Origin: Rhizobium sp. Q54
Lineage (GTDB): Bacteria > Pseudomonadota > Alphaproteobacteria > UBA828
Length of the DNA: 60,936 nt
Assembly: GCA_945892755.1 (NCBI GenBank)
Contig: CAMDDO010000008.1
Span: 1-60,936 of the forward strand
Reading direction: 5' to 3'
Below the pieces are notes generated by a model. It was not told the DNA's origin. It saw only the letters and a list, made by a program, of their open reading frames with translations, and did not search any database. Shown here one piece after another: positions 9,128 to 18,199 of this stretch. Both the position numbers and the translations under genes were made by a program. Numbering within the stretch: the first letter of the stretch is position 1; every line of letters starts with the position of its first letter.

Positions 9128-10011
9128 CACTTATTTAGGTGACTGAACAAATCGTGTGTCGGCCACACCGGACCATCGCCATCGAGCTGTATTAAGTAAT
9201 CGCGCATTGGTTCAGGAAGCCGATCGAGCGCGATGAAGGTCCCGTCAACCTCGACGCCGCTGGGTCGATAGCTCTGGTGCGTGCTGCCATCGATGACGTC
9301 GAGCGACCCACGCTTCTCCAGCACGACATAATGCTCGACCGGGTCGTAGTGGTTTTGCCGTGCAACCCCCAACTTTTCGATGACGTCGTCAACCGCGCCT
9401 TCCGTCAGGGTTCCGATGTTGGCGGCCAAATATTCAAATTCAAAGTCCCACCAGCGAAGGTCGAGCAACTTCTCGATCTGCTCGGCGGGGAAGCGGCGGC
9501 GTAAGATACGCCCTGGATTGCCGGCCACCACGGCGAAGGGCGGCACGTCCCGGGTTACCACCGCGCCGGCTCCGATTATTGCGCCGCTGCCAATCCGCAC
9601 CCCCGAAAGAATGGTGACGTTGGTGGAAATTACGACATTGCCACCGATCTCGACCGGTCCCTTGCTTCGGGGGAAAACACGGTTGCGCTCAGGCTTCGAT
9701 ATTTGGGCCAACAGCTTGGGCAGGAACGACAATGAATTGTTCATGACCTGCTCGTTGTGGTGCTCGCCGCCAGCCAGAATGCGGCTTTCGCCCGCCGCCT
9801 CGCAAAAGGCACCGATCCGCAGCACAATCTGCCCGGTTCGCTCGAGGTCCGGGTAAAGGTCGATGAGGCGCAAGAGGCTGATCGAATTGCGTCCGATAAT
9901 CGCGATATTGCCAGCGGTGTTGCGCACCTTGACCCTATATGGCGCAAGGAGATAGGCCATCCGCGCCACGCCGGCTTGAATTCCGTCGGTTTTTTCGGCG
10001 ATCGCGCTCAC
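9127..10011 (-). CDS. CatB-like left-handed beta-helix acyltransferase
   Basis: Hexapeptide-repeat transferase of 294 residues. The repeats EIGGNVVISTNVTILSGV, IGSGAIIGAGAVV and TRDVPPFAVVAGNPGRI, followed by WWDF, are characteristic of CatB/xenobiotic O-acetyltransferases. An earlier ILAGGEHHN segment matches the family's gg-H region with the catalytic histidine. The GTG at 10011 is chosen because it overlaps the stop of the PhyH gene (GTGA); ATG 9962 (MAYLLAPYRV) is the alternative. The open frame extends farther upstream, but that part is a shadow of the PhyH gene. As last gene of the modification operon it probably O- or N-acylates a sugar. Confidence 0.8.
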   Translation of the reverse strand: MSAIAEKTDGIQAGVARMAYLLAPYRVKVRNTAGNIAIIGRNSISLLRLIDLYPDLERTGQIVLRIGAFCEAAGESRILAGGEHHNEQVMNNSLSFLPKLLAQISKPERNRVFPRSKGPVEIGGNVVISTNVTILSGVRIGSGAIIGAGAVVTRDVPPFAVVAGNPGRILRRRFPAEQIEKLLDLRWWDFEFEYLAANIGTLTEGAVDDVIEKLGVARQNHYDPVEHYVVLEKRGSLDVIDGSTHQSYRPSGVEVDGTFIALDRLPEPMRDYLIQLDGDGPVWPTHDLFSHLNK

Positions 10012-10859
10012 GATTTCTCGAATACCGTCCGCACCTGTTCCGCGGTTGGAAATCCAGGTGTCTTCAGCTCCTCCGGCACGGCGTAAAGGAACGGATTGAG
10101 AAAATCCCGCGCGATGAACGTAGGTTCGGCCGCGTTGTTGTAACGAAAATTGACCGTCAGGCGCACTTTGTCCGAGCGATTGGTGCCTGAACGGTGAATC
10201 AAGAACGCAGAGAATATCAAGGCGCCGCCCAGCGGGACATCGACCTCGACGAATTCCACATCGTTGACCTTGTCCGGTGCGATCGATAATGGATAGTCCT
10301 TCGTCTCGTCCTTGCCGAAGGGAAGCAGACCACGTCGGTGGCTGCCCGGCACGACCTGCAGACGCCCCATATCCGGTGAAACAGGCACGAGCGGCATCCA
10401 AGCCACCGCACCATCAAGGCTCCCTTGCATGTTGGACCATTCTTGATGCGCTGGCAGGCGATGATAGCGCTCGGTCTTGGCGACGCGCGGCGAGTGAAAC
10501 CACATCACGGGGCGCGCGCAGACCGCTGGAAAATCCAGGCCAAGCAGGATCAAATTTTCGACGATCTCCTCGGATAGCGAGAGGCGATGAAGGGAAATCA
10601 AGTGATTGCACAGTCGCGCCGCGCCATGATAGCCGGCGAAATTATCAGTGAACAAACCGGTCATTAAATCTTCGAGGGAGCCGTCGATGTCGGGATCCTT
10701 CATCTGGCCGTCACGTCGTGCCGCAAATACGCGGCCGACGTCACGGCGGATCGCGTTGAGTCGCGCGCTTGGAAACAGCCGCGGCAGCACGACGAAACCG
10801 TCGCGGCCATAGCGTGTCCTGAGGTCGTCCTCCAATGTCGCGTCGGCAATCCGTTGCAT
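10008..10859 (-). CDS. PhyH-family Fe(II)/2-oxoglutarate dioxygenase
   Basis: Protein of 283 residues with the phytanoyl-CoA-dioxygenase fold. Probable iron ligands are H138 and E140 (PAHQEW) and H222 (FLIHRSG), with R233 positioned to bind 2-oxoglutarate. Most family members have H-x-D, so the H-x-E variant is unusual. The strand pattern WMPLVPVSPDMGRLQVVPGSH is typical of family members acting on glycans, lipids or natural products. It overlaps the acyltransferase gene by 4 bases. A 116-base gap (10860-10975) separates it from the FemAB-like gene. The AT-rich part of that gap (GGTTAACC palindrome near 10893) could hold an internal promoter. Confidence 0.85.
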   Translation of the reverse strand: MQRIADATLEDDLRTRYGRDGFVVLPRLFPSARLNAIRRDVGRVFAARRDGQMKDPDIDGSLEDLMTGLFTDNFAGYHGAARLCNHLISLHRLSLSEEIVENLILLGLDFPAVCARPVMWFHSPRVAKTERYHRLPAHQEWSNMQGSLDGAVAWMPLVPVSPDMGRLQVVPGSHRRGLLPFGKDETKDYPLSIAPDKVNDVEFVEVDVPLGGALIFSAFLIHRSGTNRSDKVRLTVNFRYNNAAEPTFIARDFLNPFLYAVPEELKTPGFPTAEQVRTVFEKS

Positions 10860-10975
10860 GGCCCTGACCTTGCAATAACGGCGTTAATGGCTGGTTAACC
10901 ATCAATCTCGCAGGCGTCCGCCCGGCATACGCCATGTCCCGCATGGTGCCGCAGCGCTCCATCGAGACACGACGG

Positions 10976-12016
10976 TCATCGCGCGCGGCGCTGTATCGGA
11001 TGGGGTGGCAAGACGCTCTGCCGCCCACCGGCGGAGGCACGATAGGCCGGAAAATAACCGACGCGATCCATGGGATCCGCCCCCGCCGCGGCGCATAGCT
11101 CCGCATAAGCGCGTTCGTTCAAAACGATTTTCAGAACTTCGGTGTCGCGCCTTGTTCCGCCGAAGCGTGCCTTGAATTGATCAAGACCATCGCCGTCGGA
11201 CACGCCACCCGAGAGATTGAGGACGGGAACACCGTCGGCGGCAAGCCGCCGCATCGCTTCCCAAATCAATGCGCGCGCATGATCTCGCCCCGCCTCGGTC
11301 GCGGCGTTGAACAGGTAATCCGCCGCAAAGCGCGTCATACCGAAAGCGGCAATGGCCTGAAGCTCGCCGCCGCGCTCCGCCCCAAGCAGGAGCACATCGG
11401 GCGACGCGGCGACATGTTCCAACGCCGTGCGGTTGAAGTGATAGACCGGCGCGGCATCGATCGAGTGGATAAAATTGAGGTAGAGGTCGGGAAACGCACG
11501 CGCCAAACGAGTGCGATCATCGACGATCCGTGCCCCGCCGCGCGCCCAGGTCTTGAGACCGGCTTGGACATTGGGCGTAAGCCGTGCGCGCAAGGCGGTC
11601 TCGGTTTGCTTGAGGTCAACGAGATGAACGCCATGATGGCGCGCAGCCATGGCCTCACAGCCAAGATCGGCGGCCCGCGCGAACACCGGATTGAGCGCGA
11701 CATAGGCGCAAACCTGCCCGCCCTCGCGCGTGACCCGCAGCCATTCGCGAACCAAGGGCTTGAGGTCGCCTATGCCCGTGAAGCCACCCTGGCCATAGGG
11801 CGTCACCAAATCACTCATGGTGCCGATCGGACGTTCGGCAAAGGGACAAACCAGGCGGTTCGCCCCAGCCTCGCCAACATAGAGAAAAACGCGGTTGCCG
11901 CTTGATAACGCCATGGCATGGCAATGGGCCCAGCCATGCGCGATGCCATGGGGAATGCCCTGGAGGGCCGTGTGCCACGCCGACGCGTCATCGAGCGAAA
12001 TGAAACGATGGCTCAC
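10976..12016 (-). CDS. FemAB-like GNAT-fold transferase
   Basis: Protein of 346 residues resembling the FemAB/BioF2-like double-GNAT group, which transfers amino acids or acyl groups to cell-wall or sugar acceptors. The first half has GTMSDLVTPYGQGGF, a family-typical (S/T)-P-Y-GYGG-like motif. The second GNAT domain (about 150-320) has LLGAERGGELQAIAAFG, DYLFNAATEAGRDHARALIWEAMRRLA and a DGLDQFKARFGG segment matching the FKxxFG signature. It starts at GTG 12016, overlapping the formyltransferase stop (GTGA). Partner and acceptor are unknown. In context it may add an acyl or aminoacyl group to an amino sugar. Confidence 0.75.
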   Translation of the reverse strand: MSHRFISLDDASAWHTALQGIPHGIAHGWAHCHAMALSSGNRVFLYVGEAGANRLVCPFAERPIGTMSDLVTPYGQGGFTGIGDLKPLVREWLRVTREGGQVCAYVALNPVFARAADLGCEAMAARHHGVHLVDLKQTETALRARLTPNVQAGLKTWARGGARIVDDRTRLARAFPDLYLNFIHSIDAAPVYHFNRTALEHVAASPDVLLLGAERGGELQAIAAFGMTRFAADYLFNAATEAGRDHARALIWEAMRRLAADGVPVLNLSGGVSDGDGLDQFKARFGGTRRDTEVLKIVLNERAYAELCAAAGADPMDRVGYFPAYRASAGGRQSVLPPHPIQRRAR

Positions 12017-12888
12017 TGCAGGCGCTGCCCGGGAACCAAGATTTGGTCGGCTTTTATCAACACAGGAGTTGTGCCGGTCGCCACCACGCTCGACCCGTCA
12101 TCCTGCACCGCGATCACCACGCCAGCGCCCGGCGTGGCCAGCTGGCGGCGAAGCACGCGACATTCGTGGACAAATACTGTCTGGCCTGAAGGCCCTTCGA
12201 AAAACGCCAGGGGCAAAGGCGGCTGCAAGGCGCGCACCAGATCATGGATCGCGCGCGCGGGCTTGGCCCAATCGATGCGACCGTCCTCCGGGGTTCGGCG
12301 TGGCGCGTAGCAAGCTTGCCCGCTTTGGCGGCGCGCGCGCGGCAATGACCCTGTGGTTGCTATCTTTTGGAATAGCTCCACCGCCAGCCTGGCCGAAAGT
12401 CGATTGAGCCGCTCGGTCAGACTCCAAATATCGTCGGTTGCCCGGATTGGTAGGCTTCTTTGCTTCAGGACATCACCCGTATCGATGCCGGTATCGATGC
12501 GATGCAACGTCACACCGGTGCGTCGCTCGCCATTGATGAGCGCCCACGAAACCGGGTGCACACCGCGATATTCAGGAAGGAGCGACGAATGGATGTTGAT
12601 CGCGCCCAATCGGGGCGCCGAGAATACTGGTTCTGCAATGAGACCGAACCGACACAACAAGAGTAGATCGATCCCGTGTAATTGATCGACATGCTCGATC
12701 AATTTTCTCGACTGAGAGATCGGGACTCCATGGGTATGCGCGAAGGTCCGAAACTCGCGCTCCTCCGATGCCGCCTGGTCGGGTGCGAGCACCAAGAGCG
12801 AGGGCAAATGTCGACACTGCGAGAGCGCCTCAAGCACGGCGTGGCCTTGCGCCTTGGCGCCGGCAAAAACCCAAGATGGGTGGTTCAT
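12013..12888 (-). CDS. Fmt/ArnA-type formyltransferase
   Basis: N10-formyl-tetrahydrofolate-dependent formyltransferase of 291 residues. The catalytic triad is visible as N98, H100 (INIHSSLLPEYRG) and D136, with the same 38-residue N-to-D spacing as ArnA and the SLLPxYRG folate loop. A C-terminal subdomain (about 200-290) follows, as in Fmt and sugar formyltransferases. ATG 12888 is chosen because it overlaps the preceding stop as ATGA. It is divergent from housekeeping Fmt, and its place among glycan genes suggests N-formylation of an amino sugar or similar amine. Confidence 0.85.
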   Translation of the reverse strand: MNHPSWVFAGAKAQGHAVLEALSQCRHLPSLLVLAPDQAASEEREFRTFAHTHGVPISQSRKLIEHVDQLHGIDLLLLCRFGLIAEPVFSAPRLGAINIHSSLLPEYRGVHPVSWALINGERRTGVTLHRIDTGIDTGDVLKQRSLPIRATDDIWSLTERLNRLSARLAVELFQKIATTGSLPRARRQSGQACYAPRRTPEDGRIDWAKPARAIHDLVRALQPPLPLAFFEGPSGQTVFVHECRVLRRQLATPGAGVVIAVQDDGSSVVATGTTPVLIKADQILVPGQRLQ

Positions 12889-14333
12889 GCCGCGCGTGAC
12901 GAGCGCTTCGGCCATTCGCCGTCCATCGGAAAAACCCCGAGCTGCGGGCGAATCAGGGTCTTGAGCGCGGGGTAGAGCCGTGGATCGAGGAAGGCCTGGA
13001 CATTCTTGGCGTTGAGGTCGACATGATATTCGAGCCAGAACCAGAACCGCCCCATGTCAGGGCGATAGTTTGTCTGCTCGGCCTCGGCCACCCACTGAAT
13101 GATGTTCCACGTCTGTTTGCCCTCGAGCACGGCCGCCCATGTGCTCTCCGCGACATAGAGCGTCTGATCGACGGGCGCGTCATCATGCCAATCGATCTTG
13201 AAGCCTGACGCGGGGTCCGCCTTCAGGACGAAGCTGAAATTGCTATTGGGTCCCTCCACCACCTGACGGAAGCGCGCGGAAAAATCGATATAGTCGCGCG
13301 TAATCCAGCGCTGAACCCGCTGGCAATGCACCATTGAGCGACCTTTAAGATCGCCGAAATCGACATCTAAAAGCCACGCGTTCAAGGCGTCGAGCTTCGG
13401 TTGAAATCGACGCTTTACCGCAGCGATTTCGTCCAGATAATTCGGCCAGTTGATGGCTGCATGTTGGCGCGTGATGCCGGTCGACATATTCCATCGATCC
13501 GAGGGCAGCAGCACGATGGTTTCGAGATCGCGGTCCTCAAAGCTCGAGCGCACGAACCGCTCGAACAGTTCCGGCGTACCGCGATTGGCCCAATTATTGT
13601 GAAAATAGCGATCGTCGAGCCAGCCGAAATCGGCGGCGAAGGGCGCAATCCGCGCCGGTCTGATCCGCTCGATGGCGCGGCGCTGATCGGAATAGCCGAC
13701 TTTACGCCGCGCCGCTTCGCTGCGCATTTTTTCCGGCGCCATGCGAAAGCAGCCGGGATACATGGTGACGCCGCCCATCTGGATGAACTCGATATCGATG
13801 CGCGGGAAACGAAGCGCGATCTCGTCGCACAGGGCCTCGTCCGTCAGATTGTCGTTCATATTGAGCAGTGTGCAATCCGGGTGCTCGATGATGAACCCGG
13901 CATTTTCCCAATCATGGCTCCGCGTCGCGGCCGAGGGGATCAACGTGAAGGACGTCACGCCGCCTAGCTTGATGGTCTGCCATGGCCGGAGCTTGCGGAT
14001 ATTGTGGAAGCCGAGCAGCCGAAATACCCGTTCCACCGTGTAACCCCTGAGACCCGGGTGATTCTCGTATTCGGGGAGCAGAACCGTGAGGTCCCGCGAG
14101 AAGAGATCGACCGAGGGGATGTGGAAATGATCTTCGTGGGAGTGACTCACGAACAGATAGTCGACATTTCGCACGACCTCGGCGGGAGGAATAACCGCCG
14201 CCGGAAATTTCCAGGTCGAAAAATTGTAGACCGGCTCGTTCAGAATCCAGGGGTCGCACACAAGCGTGCCGAACGAACCCGAAATCTTGAGCGTGGCGTG
14301 CGAAACCAGCGTGACATCAAGCGATGCGGTCAT
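12885..14333 (-). CDS. Metallo-beta-lactamase-fold hydrolase (CMAH/UlaG-like)
   Basis: Protein of 482 residues. The metal motif SHSHEDH is at residues 63-69 and a second histidine region is at SAATRSHDWENAGF. The N-terminal LVSHATLKISGSFGTLVCDPW is typical of the UlaG / CMP-Neu5Ac hydroxylase-like branch of the metallo-beta-lactamase fold. The long C-terminal half (from about 300) has no domain I recognise; it includes KADPASGFKIDWHDD and many aromatic residues, suggesting a substrate-binding extension. No Rieske cysteines are present. ATG 14333 overlaps the wbqC-like stop (ATGA). The family suggests hydrolysis of, or another metal-dependent step on, a sugar or phospholipid substrate. Confidence 0.8.
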   Translation of the reverse strand: MTASLDVTLVSHATLKISGSFGTLVCDPWILNEPVYNFSTWKFPAAVIPPAEVVRNVDYLFVSHSHEDHFHIPSVDLFSRDLTVLLPEYENHPGLRGYTVERVFRLLGFHNIRKLRPWQTIKLGGVTSFTLIPSAATRSHDWENAGFIIEHPDCTLLNMNDNLTDEALCDEIALRFPRIDIEFIQMGGVTMYPGCFRMAPEKMRSEAARRKVGYSDQRRAIERIRPARIAPFAADFGWLDDRYFHNNWANRGTPELFERFVRSSFEDRDLETIVLLPSDRWNMSTGITRQHAAINWPNYLDEIAAVKRRFQPKLDALNAWLLDVDFGDLKGRSMVHCQRVQRWITRDYIDFSARFRQVVEGPNSNFSFVLKADPASGFKIDWHDDAPVDQTLYVAESTWAAVLEGKQTWNIIQWVAEAEQTNYRPDMGRFWFWLEYHVDLNAKNVQAFLDPRLYPALKTLIRPQLGVFPMDGEWPKRSSRAA

Positions 14334-15013
14334 GGCGTGCCGCTCACCGCCTGATCGTGGAGCTGCCGACGGATTTCGGCTTGGATCTTGGCGGGGTCGC
14401 CGTCGATCAAGCATTGAAGAATGCTCAGCGACGAACCCTTCCAGCAGGGCAGAAAACGCAGGCGAAGCCCGGCCTTGGCGAAAGCGGCCTCGTCGTAAAG
14501 CGCTCGCCCGCCTGGTGGATTGAGGTAAGTGTCCGCGCCAAGCGTTCGCGCGATCGCTATCACCCGGTCGGCACCGCGCAGACCTGGATCGATGTCGAGC
14601 GCTGAAGTTCGAACGGTATCGAATGGCAGGGCGAGTTCATTGCAGGCCGCTTTCAGTGTGGCCTCGAGGTAATCGACCAATTGCCCACTAACCCGTTTGA
14701 TCGGCTCCAACAGTCGTGCGGCCGCCGGGTTCGGCCGAGACGGCAAAAAGTGACCGAGCTCGGCATCGAAGCGTGCCTTGGCGTCCGGCGCGAATGTAAT
14801 GGCGCGGATATCACTCTCGCGGGGCGCCTTGGCGAGCGGCAAAGTGAGCCATTGCGGCTCACCCGCGCCGTCTCGCAAGCGATTGCGGTGAACCCAACCG
14901 CGCCGCGGAAATTGCACACAGTCGAAGAGTGCGACGATATCGGCCGCCGCGAACAAGCGAAAATACCCCGCATAGGGCACGAAGTAGGGCTGCATGACCG
15001 CGACGGTCGTCAT
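14330..15013 (-). CDS. WbqC family protein
   Basis: Protein of 227 residues of the WbqC family (PF08889): VAVMQPYFVPYAGYFRLF at the N-terminus, DCVQFPRRGWVHRNRL, the LPLAKAP segment, and GADTYLNPPGGRALYD near the C-terminus are all family hallmarks. Members occur in O-antigen, flagellin-glycosylation and natural-product clusters; their chemistry is poorly defined. ATG 15013 gives the family start, and upstream in-frame codons are weaker. The start overlaps the stop of a seven-codon mini-ORF that links it to the glycosyltransferase gene. Confidence 0.88.
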   Translation of the reverse strand: MTTVAVMQPYFVPYAGYFRLFAAADIVALFDCVQFPRRGWVHRNRLRDGAGEPQWLTLPLAKAPRESDIRAITFAPDAKARFDAELGHFLPSRPNPAAARLLEPIKRVSGQLVDYLEATLKAACNELALPFDTVRTSALDIDPGLRGADRVIAIARTLGADTYLNPPGGRALYDEAAFAKAGLRLRFLPCWKGSSLSILQCLIDGDPAKIQAEIRRQLHDQAVSGTP

Positions 15014-15033
15014 GGTGCGGATCGAGTTCTCAT
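15010..15033 (-). other. Seven-codon linker ORF (MRTRSAP) between OGT and wbqC
   Basis: ATG 15033-15031 overlaps the TGA of the glycosyltransferase (ATGA). The mini-ORF's own TGA overlaps the ATG of the wbqC-like gene (ATGA). It would keep ribosomes coupled across a 16-base gap. It is short enough to arise by chance. Confidence 0.3.
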
Positions 15034-16913
15034 GAACGACCGTCCCCCTGCCCGCCACAAAGACGATCGAGGAGCCCGGCAAAATCTTGCGCCCCCGCCG
15101 GATTGTCGAACAGTTGACCCGCGCGTGCGGCTATCTCGGCCGAAAGCTGCGCGCGATCCGTCGGCGTGTGCGCGAGCGTCAAAACCTTCCGAACATAGTC
15201 CTCATCGCTCTCGGCAATCGGCCCGTTTATGCCCGCGGCCTGGTAGAGCGCCGCCCCTGAGCGACCGCGGATTTCGCTGGTTGGATGCGTGACATAGGGA
15301 ACACCAAGGGCGAGCGCCGCAAGCAATGTGGTCGCGCCCCCGAAAGGATGCGTATCCAGAACAACCGTCGCGTGGCGGAGCACGGCCTTAAAGTCCGTCG
15401 GGCCAAGAAAAGGAAGGAAGCGTATGCGCCCCGCGTGAGCGCCCAAGGTTTCGGCGAGACGCTGCCGTGTCGCGTCGCCAAGCCGCGATGAGTGGCGATC
15501 CTCGAACAAAATGATATGGCCGCCTGGGTCGCCTTCGAGAATGCCCGAGAGACAATGATCGAAGGCCGGATGAAGTTTGTAGAGCGTCATCGGGCACAGG
15601 TAGAGCGACCCGGCTTCCGGTAGGCCGAGCGCGACCCGATCGCGTGTGTCGGGCAGGATCTCAGGCTTTTTCCACAGGGCCGGACACCACGACAGCCGCA
15701 CAAGGCGCTCGGTGAAAAAGCGTTCGGCGTCATTCGCTTCGACCTGTTCACAAGAGACGAAGTAATCCACGGTCTTGAGCCCGCTCGTCATCGGATGTCC
15801 GGGCACCACGAGCTGAACCGGAGCCAAGCGCGTCGCGGCCAGAAAATAGCTAAAGGGATCCATGCCGAGTTCGAGGTAGAGCAAGGCATCGAGCTGCTGA
15901 TCGGCAATGATCTGGCGCGCCACGCGTAGGTCGCGGGGCAACGCTTTGACCTCCCCGGTGCCGCGCACCGACATTGGCAGCGATGAATTGGCCCCCGCGT
16001 TGAACATCACGAGCTCGAGGCCGGCCGCGTGCAAGATTGGCCAAAATCCGTCAAAGCAACTGCCGACCGAATGGCCGCTCCAAAACGCCGAGACGACACC
16101 GATCCGCTTGCTCCGGCCGCGCCTCATCTTGGTTTGAGGTTCAACCTGCTCCGGCAACGACGGTCGCAGGAGAGCGGCGAAGCGCTCAAGCGTGGCGCGG
16201 TCGTCATAGCCCTGATAGGCCAAATAGAACGGCAAATGATTGAGCTCGGCGAGCGGATCGACAATCGACTCCGGTGCCGCCTCAAGTTCGTCTAGCGCCG
16301 TAAAGAAACCCTCGCGCGCCGCGGCCAGCGCCGCTCTCGACTGATAGACCGGCGGCAGAATCAGCCCGCGCCTGATGCGTCGCCCAAAGGAAGGCCGCAG
16401 CACCTCGGCACGATCACAATGGACGCGCGCTTCGTCCAACCGTCCATCAACGCGCAACGCATCCCCGAGATTATCGAGAGCCTTGATGTGTGTCGGCGCC
16501 GCGGCCAACGCCAGGCGGTAGTGCCCGACCGCGTCGTCATAGGCACCGCGTGCACGAAGAATGTTGGCGAGATTATTGTGAGCGTCGGGTTGATTCCGAT
16601 CGAGTTCGAGCGCCCGCCGATAGGCGGCCTCGGCTTCCTCGACCCGACCGAGCTGTTCAAGCGCCGTGCCGAGATTGTTATGCGCGTCGGCATTCTCCGG
16701 CATCGCCTTGACCGCGCGCCGAAAGCTGGTAAGCGCCTGTTCGACCGCTCCCTTCGCCAGGAGAACGACACCGAGATTAAGGAGTGAGGGAACATTGCTT
16801 GGGAACCGCCCGAGCACGCGCCGATAGCGGCCTTCGGCCCCGCTCAGGTCGCCGGCCAGATGGCGCTCAACCGCATCGGTGAATAGCTTTTCGGCGGTGG
16901 CAAGGGACGACAT
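15030..16913 (-). CDS. TPR-containing OGT/SPINDLY-type glycosyltransferase
   Basis: Protein of 627 residues. About five TPR units span residues 8-177 (ADAHNNLGTALEQLGRVEEAEAAYRRAL is one repeat plus its neighbour's start), followed by a linker. A GT41 (O-GlcNAc-transferase/SPINDLY-like) catalytic region runs from about 265. Markers are IGVVSAFWSGHSVG, VPGHPMTSGLKTVDYF, LYLCPMTLYKLHP and the nucleotide-sugar motif DTHPFGGATTLLAAL followed by GVPYVTHP. A GGAGG site six bases before ATG 16913 supports the start. It is first in the operon and probably glycosylates a protein or scaffold that later enzymes modify. It is cytoplasmic. Confidence 0.9.
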   Translation of the reverse strand: MSSLATAEKLFTDAVERHLAGDLSGAEGRYRRVLGRFPSNVPSLLNLGVVLLAKGAVEQALTSFRRAVKAMPENADAHNNLGTALEQLGRVEEAEAAYRRALELDRNQPDAHNNLANILRARGAYDDAVGHYRLALAAAPTHIKALDNLGDALRVDGRLDEARVHCDRAEVLRPSFGRRIRRGLILPPVYQSRAALAAAREGFFTALDELEAAPESIVDPLAELNHLPFYLAYQGYDDRATLERFAALLRPSLPEQVEPQTKMRRGRSKRIGVVSAFWSGHSVGSCFDGFWPILHAAGLELVMFNAGANSSLPMSVRGTGEVKALPRDLRVARQIIADQQLDALLYLELGMDPFSYFLAATRLAPVQLVVPGHPMTSGLKTVDYFVSCEQVEANDAERFFTERLVRLSWCPALWKKPEILPDTRDRVALGLPEAGSLYLCPMTLYKLHPAFDHCLSGILEGDPGGHIILFEDRHSSRLGDATRQRLAETLGAHAGRIRFLPFLGPTDFKAVLRHATVVLDTHPFGGATTLLAALALGVPYVTHPTSEIRGRSGAALYQAAGINGPIAESDEDYVRKVLTLAHTPTDRAQLSAEIAARAGQLFDNPAGAQDFAGLLDRLCGGQGDGRS

Positions 16914-16976
16914 GTCGAGCCTCCGTGGCCCGGCACGCTAACCGCCCTGACTTAACGATCCGTAAACCTTAGGCGA

Positions 16977-18182
16977 TCACACCCGTTCGAACACCGCAGC
17001 GATGCCTTGGCCGACGCCGATGCACATGGTGCAGAGGGCATAGCGTGCCTTGCGCCGGTGCAGCTCGTTGATCGCCGTCAAGGCAAGTCGGGCGCCGCTC
17101 ATGCCGAGCGGATGGCCGAGCGCGATCGCGCCACCAGTCGGGTTAACGTGCTGGGCATCGTCCGCCAGCCCAAGCTGACGGGTTACTGCGAGCGCCTGGG
17201 CGGCGAAGGCCTCGTTAAGTTCAATCACGTCGATCTGCGAAATCGCCAAGCCGGCGCGATCGAGCACTTTGCGCACCGCCGGCACCGGTCCAACCCCCAT
17301 GATGCGCGGCTCGACCCCAGCCGTCGCCATCGCGACGACGCGCGCTCGCGGTTCGAGACCATGGGCACGCGCGGCCGGCCCAGAGGCCAAAATTAGCGCG
17401 GCCGCGCCATCATTGACGCCCGAGGCATTGCCGGCCGTCACCGTACCGCCGGCACGGAACGGCGTCGGCAATTTGGCGAGGGACTCTATTTTGGTATCGG
17501 GTCGGGGATGCTCGTCGCGATCGACCACAATAGCCGGGCCCTTGGCCTGGGCCACTTCAACCGGCACGATCTCCGCCGCATACACGCCGGCTTCGATCGC
17601 CCGACCCGCACGCTGCTGGCTGCGCAGCGCAAAGGCGTCCTGATCCGTACGGCTGATCTGAAATTCCGCCGCCACGTTCTCCGCCGTCTCCGGCATCGAA
17701 TCGATGCCATGGCGCGCCTTCATCAGGGCATTCACGAAGCGCCAGCCGAGCGTGGTGTCTTCGATCTTGGCGCCGCGCGAAAACGCCGCGTCCGCTTTGC
17801 CCATCACGAACGGCGCGCGCGTCATGCTCTCGACGCCACCCGCAATCATCAGTGCCGTTTCGCCCGCGCGGATGGCACGCGCGGCGATGCCGACCGCATC
17901 CAGCCCCGAGCCGCAAAGCCGGTTCACCGTGGCTCCGGGCACGCCGGCCGGCAAGCCGGCCAGAAGAAGCGCCATGCGCGCGACATTGCGGTTGTCTTCG
18001 CCGGCTTGATTGGCGCAACCATAAATCACGTCGTCGACCGCCTGCCAATCGACGCGGGTATTTCGTTTCATCAATGCTGCGATCGGAACGGCGCCGAGGT
18101 CATCGGCGCGAACCATGGCAAGAACGCCGCCATAGCGGCCGATCGGCGTGCGCACGGCATCGCAGATAAAGGCGTCCGACAT
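16977..18182 (-). CDS. pcaF: 3-oxoadipyl-CoA thiolase
   Basis: Thiolase II of 401 residues that splits 3-oxoadipyl-CoA into succinyl-CoA and acetyl-CoA, the last step of the beta-ketoadipate pathway. Active residues are visible: C90 ([11 protein letters not shown]), H357 (GHPLGMSG) and C387 (CIGVGQG). Internal markers [27 protein letters not shown] and NEAFAAQ match PcaF/PaaJ/CatF. It follows the CoA-transferase genes by 17 bases on the same strand, the catI-catJ-catF arrangement, which supports this role over a general acetyl-CoA acetyltransferase. Confidence 0.9.
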   Translation of the reverse strand: MSDAFICDAVRTPIGRYGGVLAMVRADDLGAVPIAALMKRNTRVDWQAVDDVIYGCANQAGEDNRNVARMALLLAGLPAGVPGATVNRLCGSGLDAVGIAARAIRAGETALMIAGGVESMTRAPFVMGKADAAFSRGAKIEDTTLGWRFVNALMKARHGIDSMPETAENVAAEFQISRTDQDAFALRSQQRAGRAIEAGVYAAEIVPVEVAQAKGPAIVVDRDEHPRPDTKIESLAKLPTPFRAGGTVTAGNASGVNDGAAALILASGPAARAHGLEPRARVVAMATAGVEPRIMGVGPVPAVRKVLDRAGLAISQIDVIELNEAFAAQALAVTRQLGLADDAQHVNPTGGAIALGHPLGMSGARLALTAINELHRRKARYALCTMCIGVGQGIAAVFERV

Positions 18183-18199
18183 GCAATCCCCCGTTTGCT

